64,000 bases of DNA from assembly GCF_029028005.1 (NCBI RefSeq), contig NZ_JAOTPO010000022.1, forward strand, positions 1 to 64,000, read 5' to 3'. Shown piece by piece: positions 42,610 to 52,838 of this stretch. The notes below the pieces were generated by a model. The model was not told where the DNA came from and searched no databases. It worked only from the letters and a program-made list of their open reading frames with translations. This DNA is from Alkalihalobacterium chitinilyticum. GTDB taxonomy: Bacteria; Bacillota; Bacilli; Bacillales; Bacillaceae_F. The number at the start of each line of letters is the position of its first letter. Positions within the stretch are counted from its first letter, which is position 1. The translations under genes were made by a program, and so were the position numbers.

Positions 42610-45477
42610 TTACCCATTATTTTCACTTCCACCTGACTCGGAAGGAGGTTTTGGTGTTGACGGTTTTCTAGGATCTCCATTATCACCGGATGGTGGTTTG
42701 GGCTTTTTATCTTCGTCTTCTTTCTTATCCTTCTTAGGCTCTTTTTCTTCTTTTTCCTCTTTCGGTGGTTCAGCACTCCAATTATCACCTTTAGCAATGT
42801 TCGAAGCAGGAGACTCTTTACCTGCAACGTCAACCGCAGTTACATAGTAGGCATAAGAACCAGATTTAATGTTGTGGGACGTAGTAGCACTTCCTTTAAC
42901 ACTTGTAATAAGCTTAAATTGATCGGATCCGTTTGGTGCTTGATAGATACGGTACCCAACGATATCATTTTCTTTTTGCTTAGCCCAGCTTAATGTTGAA
43001 CCACTTAAGCTGACATTTTTAACGGCAGAAGGTTGTTTGCCGTTATGTTTTGCTTTTCGATCAGGTATTACATTGCTCAACTGATTTTGAAGAGACTCGC
43101 TTAATCTATAGGTTTCTAAATACTCTTCTTTAATCATTACGCCGTTAAAAGTGAACTCTTTCGGTGTATTTTCTAAAGCAACATAAGGTTGGTCATCAAT
43201 TAAGACATAATTCACTTTTTGTAAGCTGTCGTCTACTTTAGTTGGTGCGAACTTAGCATTAAAGAGATCCGTTTTCACTAAACCAGCCTCTTTACATAGA
43301 TCAGAAGGAAGCAGTCCAGATACGCCGCAAATAGCTCTCGAAACAATTCCATCCGGCATTTGGAAGTTATGCCCTGGAGACATGACTTCTGGTCGAACAT
43401 CATAGGCTGCATTGGCAATGTTGGCCCAAATTTGTTGTGTACGTTGGCTGTAACTTAGGCCAGCTATCGGTTCTCGCTTGATTTCTTTTGGTGTATCATA
43501 ACCAATCCAGACGCTCATTGTGACATTAGGATTGGTAGCAACAAACCAGACATCATAAAAGTCTTGAGTTGTCCCCGTTTTACCTGCCCAATCAGCTCTA
43601 AATTTTAATCTACCTGGCAATGAGCTTGCAGTTCCTCCACGTAACACATCACGCATCATATCAATCATTAAGTAAGATGTTTGTGGTGAGAACACTTCAA
43701 CTTCTTCGATTTGATGTTCGAAAATAACTTCGCCGTCTTTCGTTTCAATTCTATCAATCATATGAGAAGGAATGTATTTTCCTCCATTTGCAAAAGTAGC
43801 GTATGCATTTGTATTATTTTCTACCGTTACATTGTGATCAATTGCTCCAAGAGCTGCAGCTTCATATGGTTCACCTGGATTTAATCGAAAGCCCATTTTC
43901 AATAAAGTTTCACGGCTTTTTTCGTGCGGTGCCATCCATAAACCCCGAACTGCTGTCGTGTTCTGTGATGTCTTAAGTGCTTCTCGGACAGTAATTAATC
44001 CGCGGTGGCTTCTATTGAAATTATTTACCTGACGCGATGAATCTGATTTATAAAATGTAGGTACATCAGGTATGATATGTCCTGGTTGAAGTGCCCCGAT
44101 ATCCATTGCCGGTCCATAAGCTAGAAGAGGTTTCATCGTCGAGCCGTTTGGACGACGGGCATTAGTTGCATGGTTTAACTGTTCACGTTCAAAATCTCGA
44201 CCACCGACAAAACCTAAAATTGCTCCTGTTCGATTTTCAATTAACATCGAACCAACTTCCTCAGGTTCACCATCTTTAGGTGGTCCAAAAAAGCGTTCAT
44301 CTTTTATCGCTTCATTCATCGCATCGTGGATGTCTTTATCGATCGTTGTATGAATGCGATATCCATTCTGTCGTAAGTCAATTCGTGCTTGGGCGGCATG
44401 TTTATTAATGATTTCCAGTCTTTCTTCGGCATCTAACTGTTCAAGTTCAATACCTTCTTCTGAAATATATTGGTTAGTTAAAATGCTAACCGCACGCTCA
44501 ACAACTTCATCAGCGATATAGGGATATTCATCTCTAATACTTGGTGTTGCTGCTGTTAAATTGGCACGAATATCATAATTTAACGCTTCTTGATATTCTT
44601 GTTCGGTAATATGTCCACCTTCATGCATTCTTCTGAGGACTGTTTTCATCCGGTTGATACCAGGATCCAGGTTTTCTTTGACTACCACTTTTCCTTCACT
44701 GCGATAAAACGGTGTGTACCCAAAAGGACTTTGTGGTAATCCCGCAATGAATGCCGCTTGTGGAATACTTAAATCTTTAGCATCGACACCGAAAATACCT
44801 TGGGCAGCAGCTTGAACGCCCGCAATGTTCCGACCGTTTGCATTCCTCCCAAACGGTACAATGTTTAAGTAGGCTTCGAGTATTTCATCTTTTTCAAAAA
44901 AGTGCTCTAATCGCATTGCAAGTACGATCTCACGAGCTTTTCGGTCAAAAGAAACTTCACTCGTTAATATTTGGTTTTTTACTAATTGTTGAGTCAATGT
45001 ACTTCCACCTGTTTGCAGGGAAGCGTTAGTAAATTCTTGGAAGGTTGCACGCATAATGGCCTTAGGTACAATTCCTTCGTGCTCATAAAAATATTCGTCT
45101 TCTGTTGCGATAATGGCATTAATCAGATGAGGAGAAATATCTTTTAAAGGAATTTCCCGCCGTTCTAGATCGGTAGGAAGTTCACCTAGGTAGACATCAT
45201 TAGCAAAGTATATTTCACTTACTTCCTCATAATTGTAAATGTCTTTTTTCATGGCTTCATAACTTCTTAATTGCTCATCTTTTACAAGGGAAGCAAAGAA
45301 GCCAGCTCCTGCACCACCTACAAAGAACAATGAAATAACCCCAAATACAAGAAAAACTAAGAATAAGTTCCAAACGACTTGATATGTAATATCGAGGTTA
45401 CTTAAGATCTTTTTACGCCTTAAGAAGTTAACAACCTGTTCGCATTTACTGGTTAAAGTATTTAATAGATTTCTCAT
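42610..45477 (-). CDS. Class A penicillin-binding protein with C-terminal FN3-like domain
   Basis: A bifunctional glycosyltransferase/transpeptidase of 955 aa. One membrane anchor (~36-60, VVWNLFLVFLVFGVISLFFV). GT51 domain with ATEDEYFYEHEG (Glu ~126) and TGGSTLTQQLVKN. Transpeptidase with RRPNGSTMKP (nucleophile Ser ~446), SQNT and AGKTGTTQ (Lys ~633). After ~780 comes a fibronectin-III-like module (GYRIYQAPNGSDQFKLI, then YAYYVTAVDVAGKES), then an unstructured tail rich in Lys, Glu, Pro and Gly. ATG 45477 follows TAGGAGG; the longer frame includes this site and is wrong. Outside the membrane it polymerises peptidoglycan. I cannot assign it to one named bacillar PBP. Confidence 0.9.
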   Translation of the reverse strand: MRNLLNTLTSKCEQVVNFLRRKKILSNLDITYQVVWNLFLVFLVFGVISLFFVGGAGAGFFASLVKDEQLRSYEAMKKDIYNYEEVSEIYFANDVYLGELPTDLERREIPLKDISPHLINAIIATEDEYFYEHEGIVPKAIMRATFQEFTNASLQTGGSTLTQQLVKNQILTSEVSFDRKAREIVLAMRLEHFFEKDEILEAYLNIVPFGRNANGRNIAGVQAAAQGIFGVDAKDLSIPQAAFIAGLPQSPFGYTPFYRSEGKVVVKENLDPGINRMKTVLRRMHEGGHITEQEYQEALNYDIRANLTAATPSIRDEYPYIADEVVERAVSILTNQYISEEGIELEQLDAEERLEIINKHAAQARIDLRQNGYRIHTTIDKDIHDAMNEAIKDERFFGPPKDGEPEEVGSMLIENRTGAILGFVGGRDFEREQLNHATNARRPNGSTMKPLLAYGPAMDIGALQPGHIIPDVPTFYKSDSSRQVNNFNRSHRGLITVREALKTSQNTTAVRGLWMAPHEKSRETLLKMGFRLNPGEPYEAAALGAIDHNVTVENNTNAYATFANGGKYIPSHMIDRIETKDGEVIFEHQIEEVEVFSPQTSYLMIDMMRDVLRGGTASSLPGRLKFRADWAGKTGTTQDFYDVWFVATNPNVTMSVWIGYDTPKEIKREPIAGLSYSQRTQQIWANIANAAYDVRPEVMSPGHNFQMPDGIVSRAICGVSGLLPSDLCKEAGLVKTDLFNAKFAPTKVDDSLQKVNYVLIDDQPYVALENTPKEFTFNGVMIKEEYLETYRLSESLQNQLSNVIPDRKAKHNGKQPSAVKNVSLSGSTLSWAKQKENDIVGYRIYQAPNGSDQFKLITSVKGSATTSHNIKSGSYAYYVTAVDVAGKESPASNIAKGDNWSAEPPKEEKEEKEPKKDKKEDEDKKPKPPSGDNGDPRKPSTPKPPSESGGSENNG

Positions 45478-45644
45478 AGATAAGAACCTCCTAAACTTCA
45501 ATCAATATTATACCATATTTAAATTTGTCATTAATATGGTTTTTCTGTCACAATGTACAGTCAAAGATTGACATTAGAAAATAATTATGTTAAAAAGATA
45601 AGAATAATAAATATTTATTGCATTGATTAGTTTTCAGTAGTAGT

Positions 45645-45840
45645 CTCTCCCTGTTTTAGAGAGCCGATGGATGGTGCGAATCGGTACAAAGAGTAACTAT
45701 GAATTACAAACTAGGAGCAATCTGTTATGGCTATTCATAACAGACGGATTAATTCCGTTATCATGTCAAGTGGAAGATTAATGTTCTTCAAGAAGGGTGG
45801 TACCGCGAGATGTCTCGTCCCTTTTTGAAGGACTTTTTTT
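45645..45840 (+). promoter_or_regulatory. T-box riboswitch leader of tyrS (tRNA-Tyr)
   Basis: Stem I region with AGAGAGCCGATGG and GGTGCGAATCGG, specifier candidate TAC (45705-45707 in GAATTACAAAC), and the invariant T-box AAGGGTGGTACCGCG (45793-45807). A terminator follows, GTCC-CTT TTTG AAGGAC plus seven Ts (45817-45840). Uncharged tRNA-Tyr pairs with the TAC and with TGG of the T-box, favouring the antiterminator. This fills most of the 518-bp gap between the PBP gene and tyrS. Confidence 0.92.
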
Positions 45841-45976
45841 ATTTTATCAGCTATATTCATGTCCATTGTTGATTTGAGGGCTGTTTTAAAAAAATTAGTT
45901 GAATTTTACTGATGATTTAAATCAAACGATTTCATCAAATGGCATTAACATAGCTAATTTCCAGGCTAACAATTAA

Positions 45977-47251
<1,275 letters not shown>

Positions 47252-47269
47252 GGTATAGATATAATTTGT

Positions 47270-47302
47270 AAGCAGGCTAGCTAATGTTAGTCTGCTTCTT
47301 TA
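47270..47302 (+). terminator. tyrS terminator
   Basis: AAGCAGGCTAG pairs with TTAGTCTGCTT (one mismatch), followed by CTTTATTATT. Confidence 0.7.
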
Positions 47303-47350
47303 TTATTAGGAAAGTTGAGTTGTGTATGAATAGTGGTTTTGTTTTGTCGA

Positions 47351-47454
47351 ATAATCGATAAACTGGCAAAGTTGAAAATGAATTGACAAGAGTTGATAAT
47401 AAACTGACCGAAGTTGATAATAAACTGACTGAAGTTGATAATAAACTGCCGAAA
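47351..47454 (+). repeat. Tandem 21-bp repeats that encode a heptad coiled coil
   Basis: Three near-identical 21-bp units (from 47392, core GTTGATAATAAACTGAC) follow two decayed ones (47351-47391). In one frame they read VENELTR-VDNKLTE-VDNKLTE-VDNKLPK, a perfect 7-residue coiled-coil repeat ending at a stop at 47467-47469. A stop lies just upstream and there is no start or ribosome site. It looks like the remnant 3' end of a coiled-coil gene. Between tyrS and rpsD nothing else is seen. Confidence 0.75.
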
Positions 47455-47511
47455 GATAAAATTTTATAAACATAAATTAAAAATAGACCAGACTTTATTA
47501 CAAGAGATAGT

Positions 47512-47547
47512 AAAAAAAGAACGATTGGAATAAATCCAATCGTTCTC
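47512..47547 (-). terminator. rpsD terminator
   Basis: On the minus strand AGAACGATTGGA pairs with TCCAATCGTTCT around a short loop and is followed by seven Ts. Confidence 0.85.
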
Positions 47548-47554
47548 CTTGTTA

Positions 47555-48157
47555 TTAACGAGAGTAGAACTCTACGATTAGTGCTTCTGTAATTTCAGCA
47601 GGAAGCTCAGAACGTTCTGGTAAACGAGTGAAAGTTCCTTCTAACTTTTCAGCGTCGAAAGAAATGTATCCAGGAACGAAGTTGTTCACTTCAATAGCTT
47701 CTTTAACAGCTGATAAGTTTTGTGATTTTTCACGAAGAGAAATCGATTGACCAGGCTTTACGCGGTATGAAGGAATATCAACACGTCCTCCATCAACCAT
47801 TACGTGACCGTGGTTTACAAGCTGACGAGCTCCACGACGAGTACGAGCAAGACCCATGCGGTAAACTAAGTTATCAAGGCGAGACTCAAGTAAGATCATG
47901 AAGTTTTCACCGTGGATACCAGGCATTTTACCAGCATCATCGAAAATACGACGGAATTGACGCTCATTTACTCCGAACATGTGACGAAGCTTTTGCTTTT
48001 CTTGTAATTGTAAACCGTATTCTGAGATTTTCTTACGTTGGTTAGGACCGTGTTGTCCTGGTGCGTAAGGACGTTTTTCTAATTCTTTACCAGTACCGCT
48101 TAATGAGATACCTAAACGACGAGATAATTTCCAAGATGGACCTGTATAACGAGCCAT
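47555..48157 (-). CDS. rpsD: 30S ribosomal protein S4
   Basis: Primary 16S-binding assembly protein and translational/transcriptional autoregulator. The 200-aa product [20 protein letters not shown] is full length, with an S4 domain at ~92-155 ([20 protein letters not shown]). No zinc-binding cysteines are present (C-minus form). AAAGGAGGAG precedes ATG 48157; the 14 extra codons upstream are excluded. Monocistronic, as in bacilli, with a long leader. Confidence 0.97.
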   Translation of the reverse strand: MARYTGPSWKLSRRLGISLSGTGKELEKRPYAPGQHGPNQRKKISEYGLQLQEKQKLRHMFGVNERQFRRIFDDAGKMPGIHGENFMILLESRLDNLVYRMGLARTRRGARQLVNHGHVMVDGGRVDIPSYRVKPGQSISLREKSQNLSAVKEAIEVNNFVPGYISFDAEKLEGTFTRLPERSELPAEITEALIVEFYSR

Positions 48158-48361
48158 GAATGACTCCTCCTTTGTTATTTTGTTTGAGCAAAACAACAAC
48201 AGTTATGGCAATCTCCTGAAATGGTCATTTTGCTTTCATGCACCTTCGCTTCGACAGCGTGAAGTTACGCGATGCACCTCAACACAATCAGCAGCCGCTG
48301 GATTGAGGAACAAAATGAGAGGGTCCAAATCAAGTTTACCTTGGCTGTCTTATTTCACACA
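48158..48361 (-). promoter_or_regulatory. rpsD 5' leader (probable S4 autoregulatory region)
   Basis: About 200 nt separate the promoter from the rpsD start. The leader can form hairpins (for example GGTGCATCGCGTAAC / GTCGAAGCGAAGGTGCAT region and CTCAATCCAGCGGCTGCTGATTG). S4 binds its own mRNA leader in Firmicutes; location and size fit, but I have not matched a covariance model. Confidence 0.5.
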
Positions 48362-48367
48362 AATGCT

Positions 48368-48396
48368 ATTATATTACTTTATAATACCGATGTCAA
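48368..48396 (-). promoter_or_regulatory. Perfect SigmaA promoter of rpsD
   Basis: On the minus strand TTGACA (48396-48391) and TATAAT (48373-48368), both consensus, are spaced by exactly 17 bp. This is the strongest promoter visible in the window. Confidence 0.9.
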
Positions 48397-48598
48397 CAAT
48401 AGCCCTTGACAGTGCACAATAACAATTCAATGGAAAGAGAATAGTCCTTACATATATTTATAGTAATACAATAATAATTCAGGTATAATTATATAAGAAC
48501 TATTATATTTTGGGAAAAATATCAATAAAATTAGTTTTATTTACCTATTATTAAAGTTTCGAAATGCTGTCTTAAGTATGTAACGGTGGTGCTATAAC

Positions 48599-50896
48599 AT
48601 GAATAAACTTAATGCTAACGAAGTTAATTCAATAGATATGTCTAAACTCCTGCAGTTGTCAGTCACAGACAGTGTTTCGTTTGGTAAATGCTTTCAATCG
48701 GCTGTCTTATTTCTTGCTGATCAAGAAGGGCAGATAATTACTATCAGGGAAATTGGTGGTTTAAACACCCAAATGATTGAAGTGTTGTACCAATTAAAAG
48801 ATAGTATGCTAGAAAAGGAATATCCATTTGATTTAAATGGATGCCTTACGGATATAATTAGTGTCTCATTACCGGAAAATACTTGGGACGGTTACCTTGG
48901 GATGATCGCAAGTATTAGCGAATTGGAAAACAACATTTCGATAAAAAGCTTCCTTGAAGGTTTCCGTAATGCACTTTATTTATCTTATTATTTACAGAAC
49001 TATCGTTTTGAAAAGACCGAGAAGGATATGGAGGAAGCTTCAACGGCACTGCAGAAAATTCTAAAAGACTCCAACTATGATATAAACATGACGAGCATTG
49101 CTAAATCTGTTATAGAACTCATCCAAACATCATTTGATCCATTCGTAAAAGATGTGCTTCTTTTTGAAAGGTTAGATGATGCGCTATTGAGTTTAGTGTG
49201 TTCAACTACAGACCGAATAGAGACAAGCTCTAAGCAATGTTATTTACACAGAAACTCCATTCAAAAAGAATGGGCTATTTATACACATACAGAAATGACT
49301 AAAAATATGTGGATGTCGTGTGACTTTCACTACGATAAAGCACTAATTGTTCCTACTTGTACTGAAAAAACAAATCCGTTAACTGTTCTTGTCATCTTGT
49401 TGAGAGATCAACAAGTAGAAGAAAATAACTATAAAGAGTTTAAGCGCTTTCTTAAAGAAGTAAAACCAATCTTATTACAAGCACATAAAAACGATAGAGG
49501 AAGTATTGAACTAAAGAGGAAGGCACTCTTGCTTCAAGTGACAAAAAAATTTCACTCGTCCATGGATGTAGGCGAAGTATTAGGTGAAATGATATATGCG
49601 GTGGAAGAAATGTATCCATCGTTTTCAGTGAACTTATTATTATCCAGGGACTGGAAAGTAAGCGAAAACCTTCCTGTAAAGCAGTTTAATTATGGTATTG
49701 AATCGTATGGGGTCGGGGAAACTGCATTTTTAACAGGAGATATTCAAATTGAAGACGTTATTAAAGATCAATGTTCCAGACTTTATGCGCCGTTACGAGG
49801 AAAACAAGGAGTATACGGTGTAATGCAAATACAAACGACCAATTCAATGGTATTTCCTAAACATGAAATCGAATTTATTGAAACGTTAGCTGATATCGGC
49901 GGGAATGCATTAGAAAATGCAGAGCTCTATCAGCAGTCACAACAACTAATCAATGACTTGCAATTAATCAACCAAACGTCACATCAACTAAATTCAAATT
50001 TGCGATTATCAGATACAATCCGCTTTATGACAGACCAAATCCTTCGGTCATTTAGTGCTGAACAAGTGGGCTATATTATGTTTACTAGCGGTGAATTAAA
50101 TGTTTTAGAAGGAAGCACTGAATTTTATTTCACAGAAAAAGCTCAAGTTCCTTTAGCGACTTTAAGCAAACAAATTAAGATCGAAAAAGAATCGTTATTT
50201 GTAGGGGACGCAAAAGCTGATGGTATATTTGAAATTGATCCCTATCAGTCCTTGTTAGCTGTTCCGATGGTGCAAAGCGGGGAGTTAAAAGGAATGGTCG
50301 TCGTTCTTCATCAAAATCCGTATCACTTCACATTTGAAAACTTCAAGTTGCTACAATCACTCATTCATCATTCGACGTTAGCATTTACGAATTCAATTTT
50401 ACACGAAGAATTGGAACGCCTTGTTATTACTGATCATTTAACTCGATTGTATTCACGAAATTATCTGGATCAAAAAATTCAGGAGTCGATGTTTACTGAT
50501 GCATACGGATGCTTCATATTAATTGATATTGATAATTTCAAATTGATTAATGATACTTATGGCCATCAGGTAGGCGATGATATCATCATTCAAGTAGCAA
50601 ATGTAATGAAGAAAAATATTCGCGATCATGATATTGCGGCGAGATGGGGCGGGGAAGAGCTGGCTATTTACCTCCCAAAAGTACAGCTGGAAACAGGCAT
50701 AAAGATAGCCGAACGAATAGTAAAAAATGTTGCTATTGAAACGAGCCCTAGAGTTACGATCTCATGTGGGATTTCCTATTGGGATCAAACGGATGAGAAA
50801 AAATCGCTTAAATTGCTATTTAATATGGCAGATGAATGTTTATATATCGCTAAAAAGTCAGGGAAAAACCAAGTCATTGACCAAACCAATCTATAA
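48599..50896 (+). CDS. dgcP: Diguanylate cyclase with GAF domains (DgcP-like)
   Basis: Makes cyclic di-GMP. The 765-aa soluble protein has two or more GAF-like sensor regions (~150-300, ~315-450 and ~460-600) joined by helices and a C-terminal GGDEF domain (~610-765). TDHLTRLYSRNYLDQ opens the GGDEF domain, FILIDIDNFKLINDTYGHQVGD is its metal/nucleotide part (quoted ends: FILIDIDNF, YGHQVGD), and RWGGEELAIYLP carries the active GGEEL at ~684-688. RDHD five residues before it is an intact inhibitory I-site. Position after rpsD and before refZ matches ytrP/dgcP. GGTGGTG is the modest ribosome site. Confidence 0.9.
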   Translation: MNKLNANEVNSIDMSKLLQLSVTDSVSFGKCFQSAVLFLADQEGQIITIREIGGLNTQMIEVLYQLKDSMLEKEYPFDLNGCLTDIISVSLPENTWDGYLGMIASISELENNISIKSFLEGFRNALYLSYYLQNYRFEKTEKDMEEASTALQKILKDSNYDINMTSIAKSVIELIQTSFDPFVKDVLLFERLDDALLSLVCSTTDRIETSSKQCYLHRNSIQKEWAIYTHTEMTKNMWMSCDFHYDKALIVPTCTEKTNPLTVLVILLRDQQVEENNYKEFKRFLKEVKPILLQAHKNDRGSIELKRKALLLQVTKKFHSSMDVGEVLGEMIYAVEEMYPSFSVNLLLSRDWKVSENLPVKQFNYGIESYGVGETAFLTGDIQIEDVIKDQCSRLYAPLRGKQGVYGVMQIQTTNSMVFPKHEIEFIETLADIGGNALENAELYQQSQQLINDLQLINQTSHQLNSNLRLSDTIRFMTDQILRSFSAEQVGYIMFTSGELNVLEGSTEFYFTEKAQVPLATLSKQIKIEKESLFVGDAKADGIFEIDPYQSLLAVPMVQSGELKGMVVVLHQNPYHFTFENFKLLQSLIHHSTLAFTNSILHEELERLVITDHLTRLYSRNYLDQKIQESMFTDAYGCFILIDIDNFKLINDTYGHQVGDDIIIQVANVMKKNIRDHDIAARWGGEELAIYLPKVQLETGIKIAERIVKNVAIETSPRVTISCGISYWDQTDEKKSLKLLFNMADECLYIAKKSGKNQVIDQTNL

Positions 50897-50908
50897 ACGT
50901 TTTTATGA

Positions 50909-50939
50909 GTGGGACTAACGAAAAGTTAGTCTCTTTTTG
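50909..50939 (+). terminator. dgcP terminator
   Basis: GGGACTAAC and AGTTAGTCTC pair around GAAA, followed by TTTTTG. Confidence 0.85.
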
Positions 50940-51043
50940 TATTATTCTCTAACCTCAGGTGTAATGAACGGGAGCTTTAGTGTGGATACGACTTTATCGT
51001 CTCAAAAAGAACGTTCTCTAGTATAATTCGACGGTTTGTATAA

Positions 51044-51175
51044 CTTGTCTCCATCCTTCAACTCGGAAATCATGTCATTATAGGAGATCATGTAGAAACA
51101 TTCTTCTGGTTTGTCGAGAGGTTTACGAAGGGCATCCTAGAAGGACCAAGAAATATATTAGTACATAGTTTTTAA
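51044..51175 (+). pseudogene. Possible decayed gene 3' end before refZ
   Basis: Forty-three sense codons without a start read LVSILQLGNHVIIGDHVETF and on to FVERFTKGILEGPRNILVHSF, then TAA. The in-frame region upstream (about 50984-51040) also reads as protein-like but is cut by a stop at 51041. Composition looks coding. It may be a relic of a gene formerly between dgcP and refZ. I do not recognise the family. Confidence 0.3.
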
Positions 51176-51188
51176 GGGGGAACGGGCA

Positions 51189-51833
51189 ATGATAAGCGAA
51201 AAAGAAAGTACGAAACTAAAGATTATGGATGCGGCTATTTCTTTATTTAATGTACAAGGATTTAGTGGAACATCGGTTCGAATGATTGCTGACCGTGCTA
51301 ACGTTAATGTTGCGTTGATTTCATATTATTTTGGAAACAAAAAGGGTTTACTAGAAGAATTAATGGCTACTTTTTTCGAAGGATTTATTTCTGCTTTAGA
51401 TGAAGGTGTTCAATATTTGAATAAAAGGCCTTCAAGAGATTGTTTGTTAATTGCATTGGAAAATGCACTTGTTTATCAACAAGAAAACCATCATTTAGCT
51501 CGTTTTGTGCACCGTGAAATTACGTTAGATACAATGCTCGTGCGTGAAGTAATGAGTACGTATATGATGAAAGAAAAACATATGTACTATCAAATGATTA
51601 AGAATGGTATGGATTGTCAAGAGTTCAAGCGGCAACCAATCGATTTTATCATAATCCAATTAAGAGGAATGCTGATCATGCCGTTTTTACATCCGCAATA
51701 CATTCGTGAAGTTCATCATTTAATTCCGCACGAGCGCTACTTTTTAAAACATTATATAAGTTATTTAGCGATGTGGATGGATAGCTACTTAAGTCAGAAA
51801 CCAAATCTTTTTGTAACGAAAGCATCAGGATAA
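51189..51833 (+). CDS. refZ: TetR-family regulator RefZ (YttP)
   Basis: RefZ is a DNA-binding regulator of FtsZ positioning that acts at motifs near the origin during sporulation. The 214-aa protein has the TetR helix-turn-helix at ~9-55 (KIMDAAISLFNVQGFSGTSV, RMIADRANVNVALISYYFGN) and a helical C-terminal domain. AAGGGGGAA precedes the ATG. It converges on hisJ, overlapping its end by nine bases. The assignment rests on the dgcP-refZ-hisJ-ezrA order and the domain pattern. Confidence 0.88.
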   Translation: MISEKESTKLKIMDAAISLFNVQGFSGTSVRMIADRANVNVALISYYFGNKKGLLEELMATFFEGFISALDEGVQYLNKRPSRDCLLIALENALVYQQENHHLARFVHREITLDTMLVREVMSTYMMKEKHMYYQMIKNGMDCQEFKRQPIDFIIIQLRGMLIMPFLHPQYIREVHHLIPHERYFLKHYISYLAMWMDSYLSQKPNLFVTKASG

Positions 51834-52652
51834 GCACTCAGGAACACTAAATGTTGCGCCTGTATAAAGTTTTTCAATCCCTTGTGATAACCCCTTTACA
51901 CTGTGAGCGTCAGAGCCATAGATAAGGGGTATTTTTCTTTCTAATGCGCTTTTTATAACACTTTCAGGAGGGTACGGTTCACCACATAGTGGTTTTACAA
52001 CACCTGCACCATTATAATCCAATGCCAAACCCTTTTCTTTTATAGAGTCTAACAATTGATGAAAGGCAGCATCATAATTTCTTGTCGGCGGAAATTTTTG
52101 TTGAAACTTTCTAACTAGAGAAATGTGGCCGATTCTTTTTGGTTTATATGCTCCTAGGTTCGCATCAATAGACTGTTGTACAGTTTTAAAGTATGAGTCA
52201 TATATGGCATCAACAGATCCGAACACACCAATCATCATTTCAAACATTTCAGGGCTGTAGTCCAAGCAAAAGTAACTGTTATTATGCTTTAAGAAATGGA
52301 CAGATAAAATAGCGTCATCTAAATAGGGCCCTGCCTCATCTAATATCTTTCGAGTTTGTTCTTCATATCCCTCAATAAAATCCACCTCCAGACCTAACAA
52401 TATCGTTAATTCTCTGTTGTACTTTTCTTTTAATTGCTGAATTTCTTGAATGTACGAGGTGAGGTTATCCCAAGTCATAGCACTATCTTTTTCAGGTACT
52501 GGATCTACAAAGTCTAGTGGCAGGGGAGCGTGCTCTGTAAAAGTAATGCCCTTAATATTTAGCTGTATTGCTTTTTCAATATAAGATCCTAAACGATCCT
52601 TAGAACCGTGGGGGCAAAAAGGTGTATGCACATGTCCATCATGTATTATCAC
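51825..52652 (-). CDS. hisJ: Histidinol-phosphatase (PHP family)
   Basis: Dephosphorylates histidinol phosphate, the eighth step of histidine synthesis. The 275-aa PHP-fold protein has the metal-binding motifs HDGHVHTPFCPHG (~4-16), ITFTEHAPLP (~39), GLEVDFIEGY (~91), LSVHFLK (~116), RIGHISLVRKF (~177) and YGSDAHSVK (~243). GTG 52652 lies eight bases after AAAGGAG; the GTG at 52661 overlaps that site. It is unlinked to a his operon, as in B. subtilis. Confidence 0.92.
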   Translation of the reverse strand: MIIHDGHVHTPFCPHGSKDRLGSYIEKAIQLNIKGITFTEHAPLPLDFVDPVPEKDSAMTWDNLTSYIQEIQQLKEKYNRELTILLGLEVDFIEGYEEQTRKILDEAGPYLDDAILSVHFLKHNNSYFCLDYSPEMFEMMIGVFGSVDAIYDSYFKTVQQSIDANLGAYKPKRIGHISLVRKFQQKFPPTRNYDAAFHQLLDSIKEKGLALDYNGAGVVKPLCGEPYPPESVIKSALERKIPLIYGSDAHSVKGLSQGIEKLYTGATFSVPECLS

Positions 52653-52838
52653 GAAAAACACTCCTTTTCTTTAATTTTTCCTAAAAAAGTCAACCCAAAT
52701 CCTTTGTTACATGGTATCATAATATGTATCAGAATCTATCAGAAAACATAAAAATCTGTAGAAATATACAATACTTTTAAATACGGATAATAAATACATA
52801 AGATATACGCCTTGTTAGGACGGAAGGGAGACCCTCGA

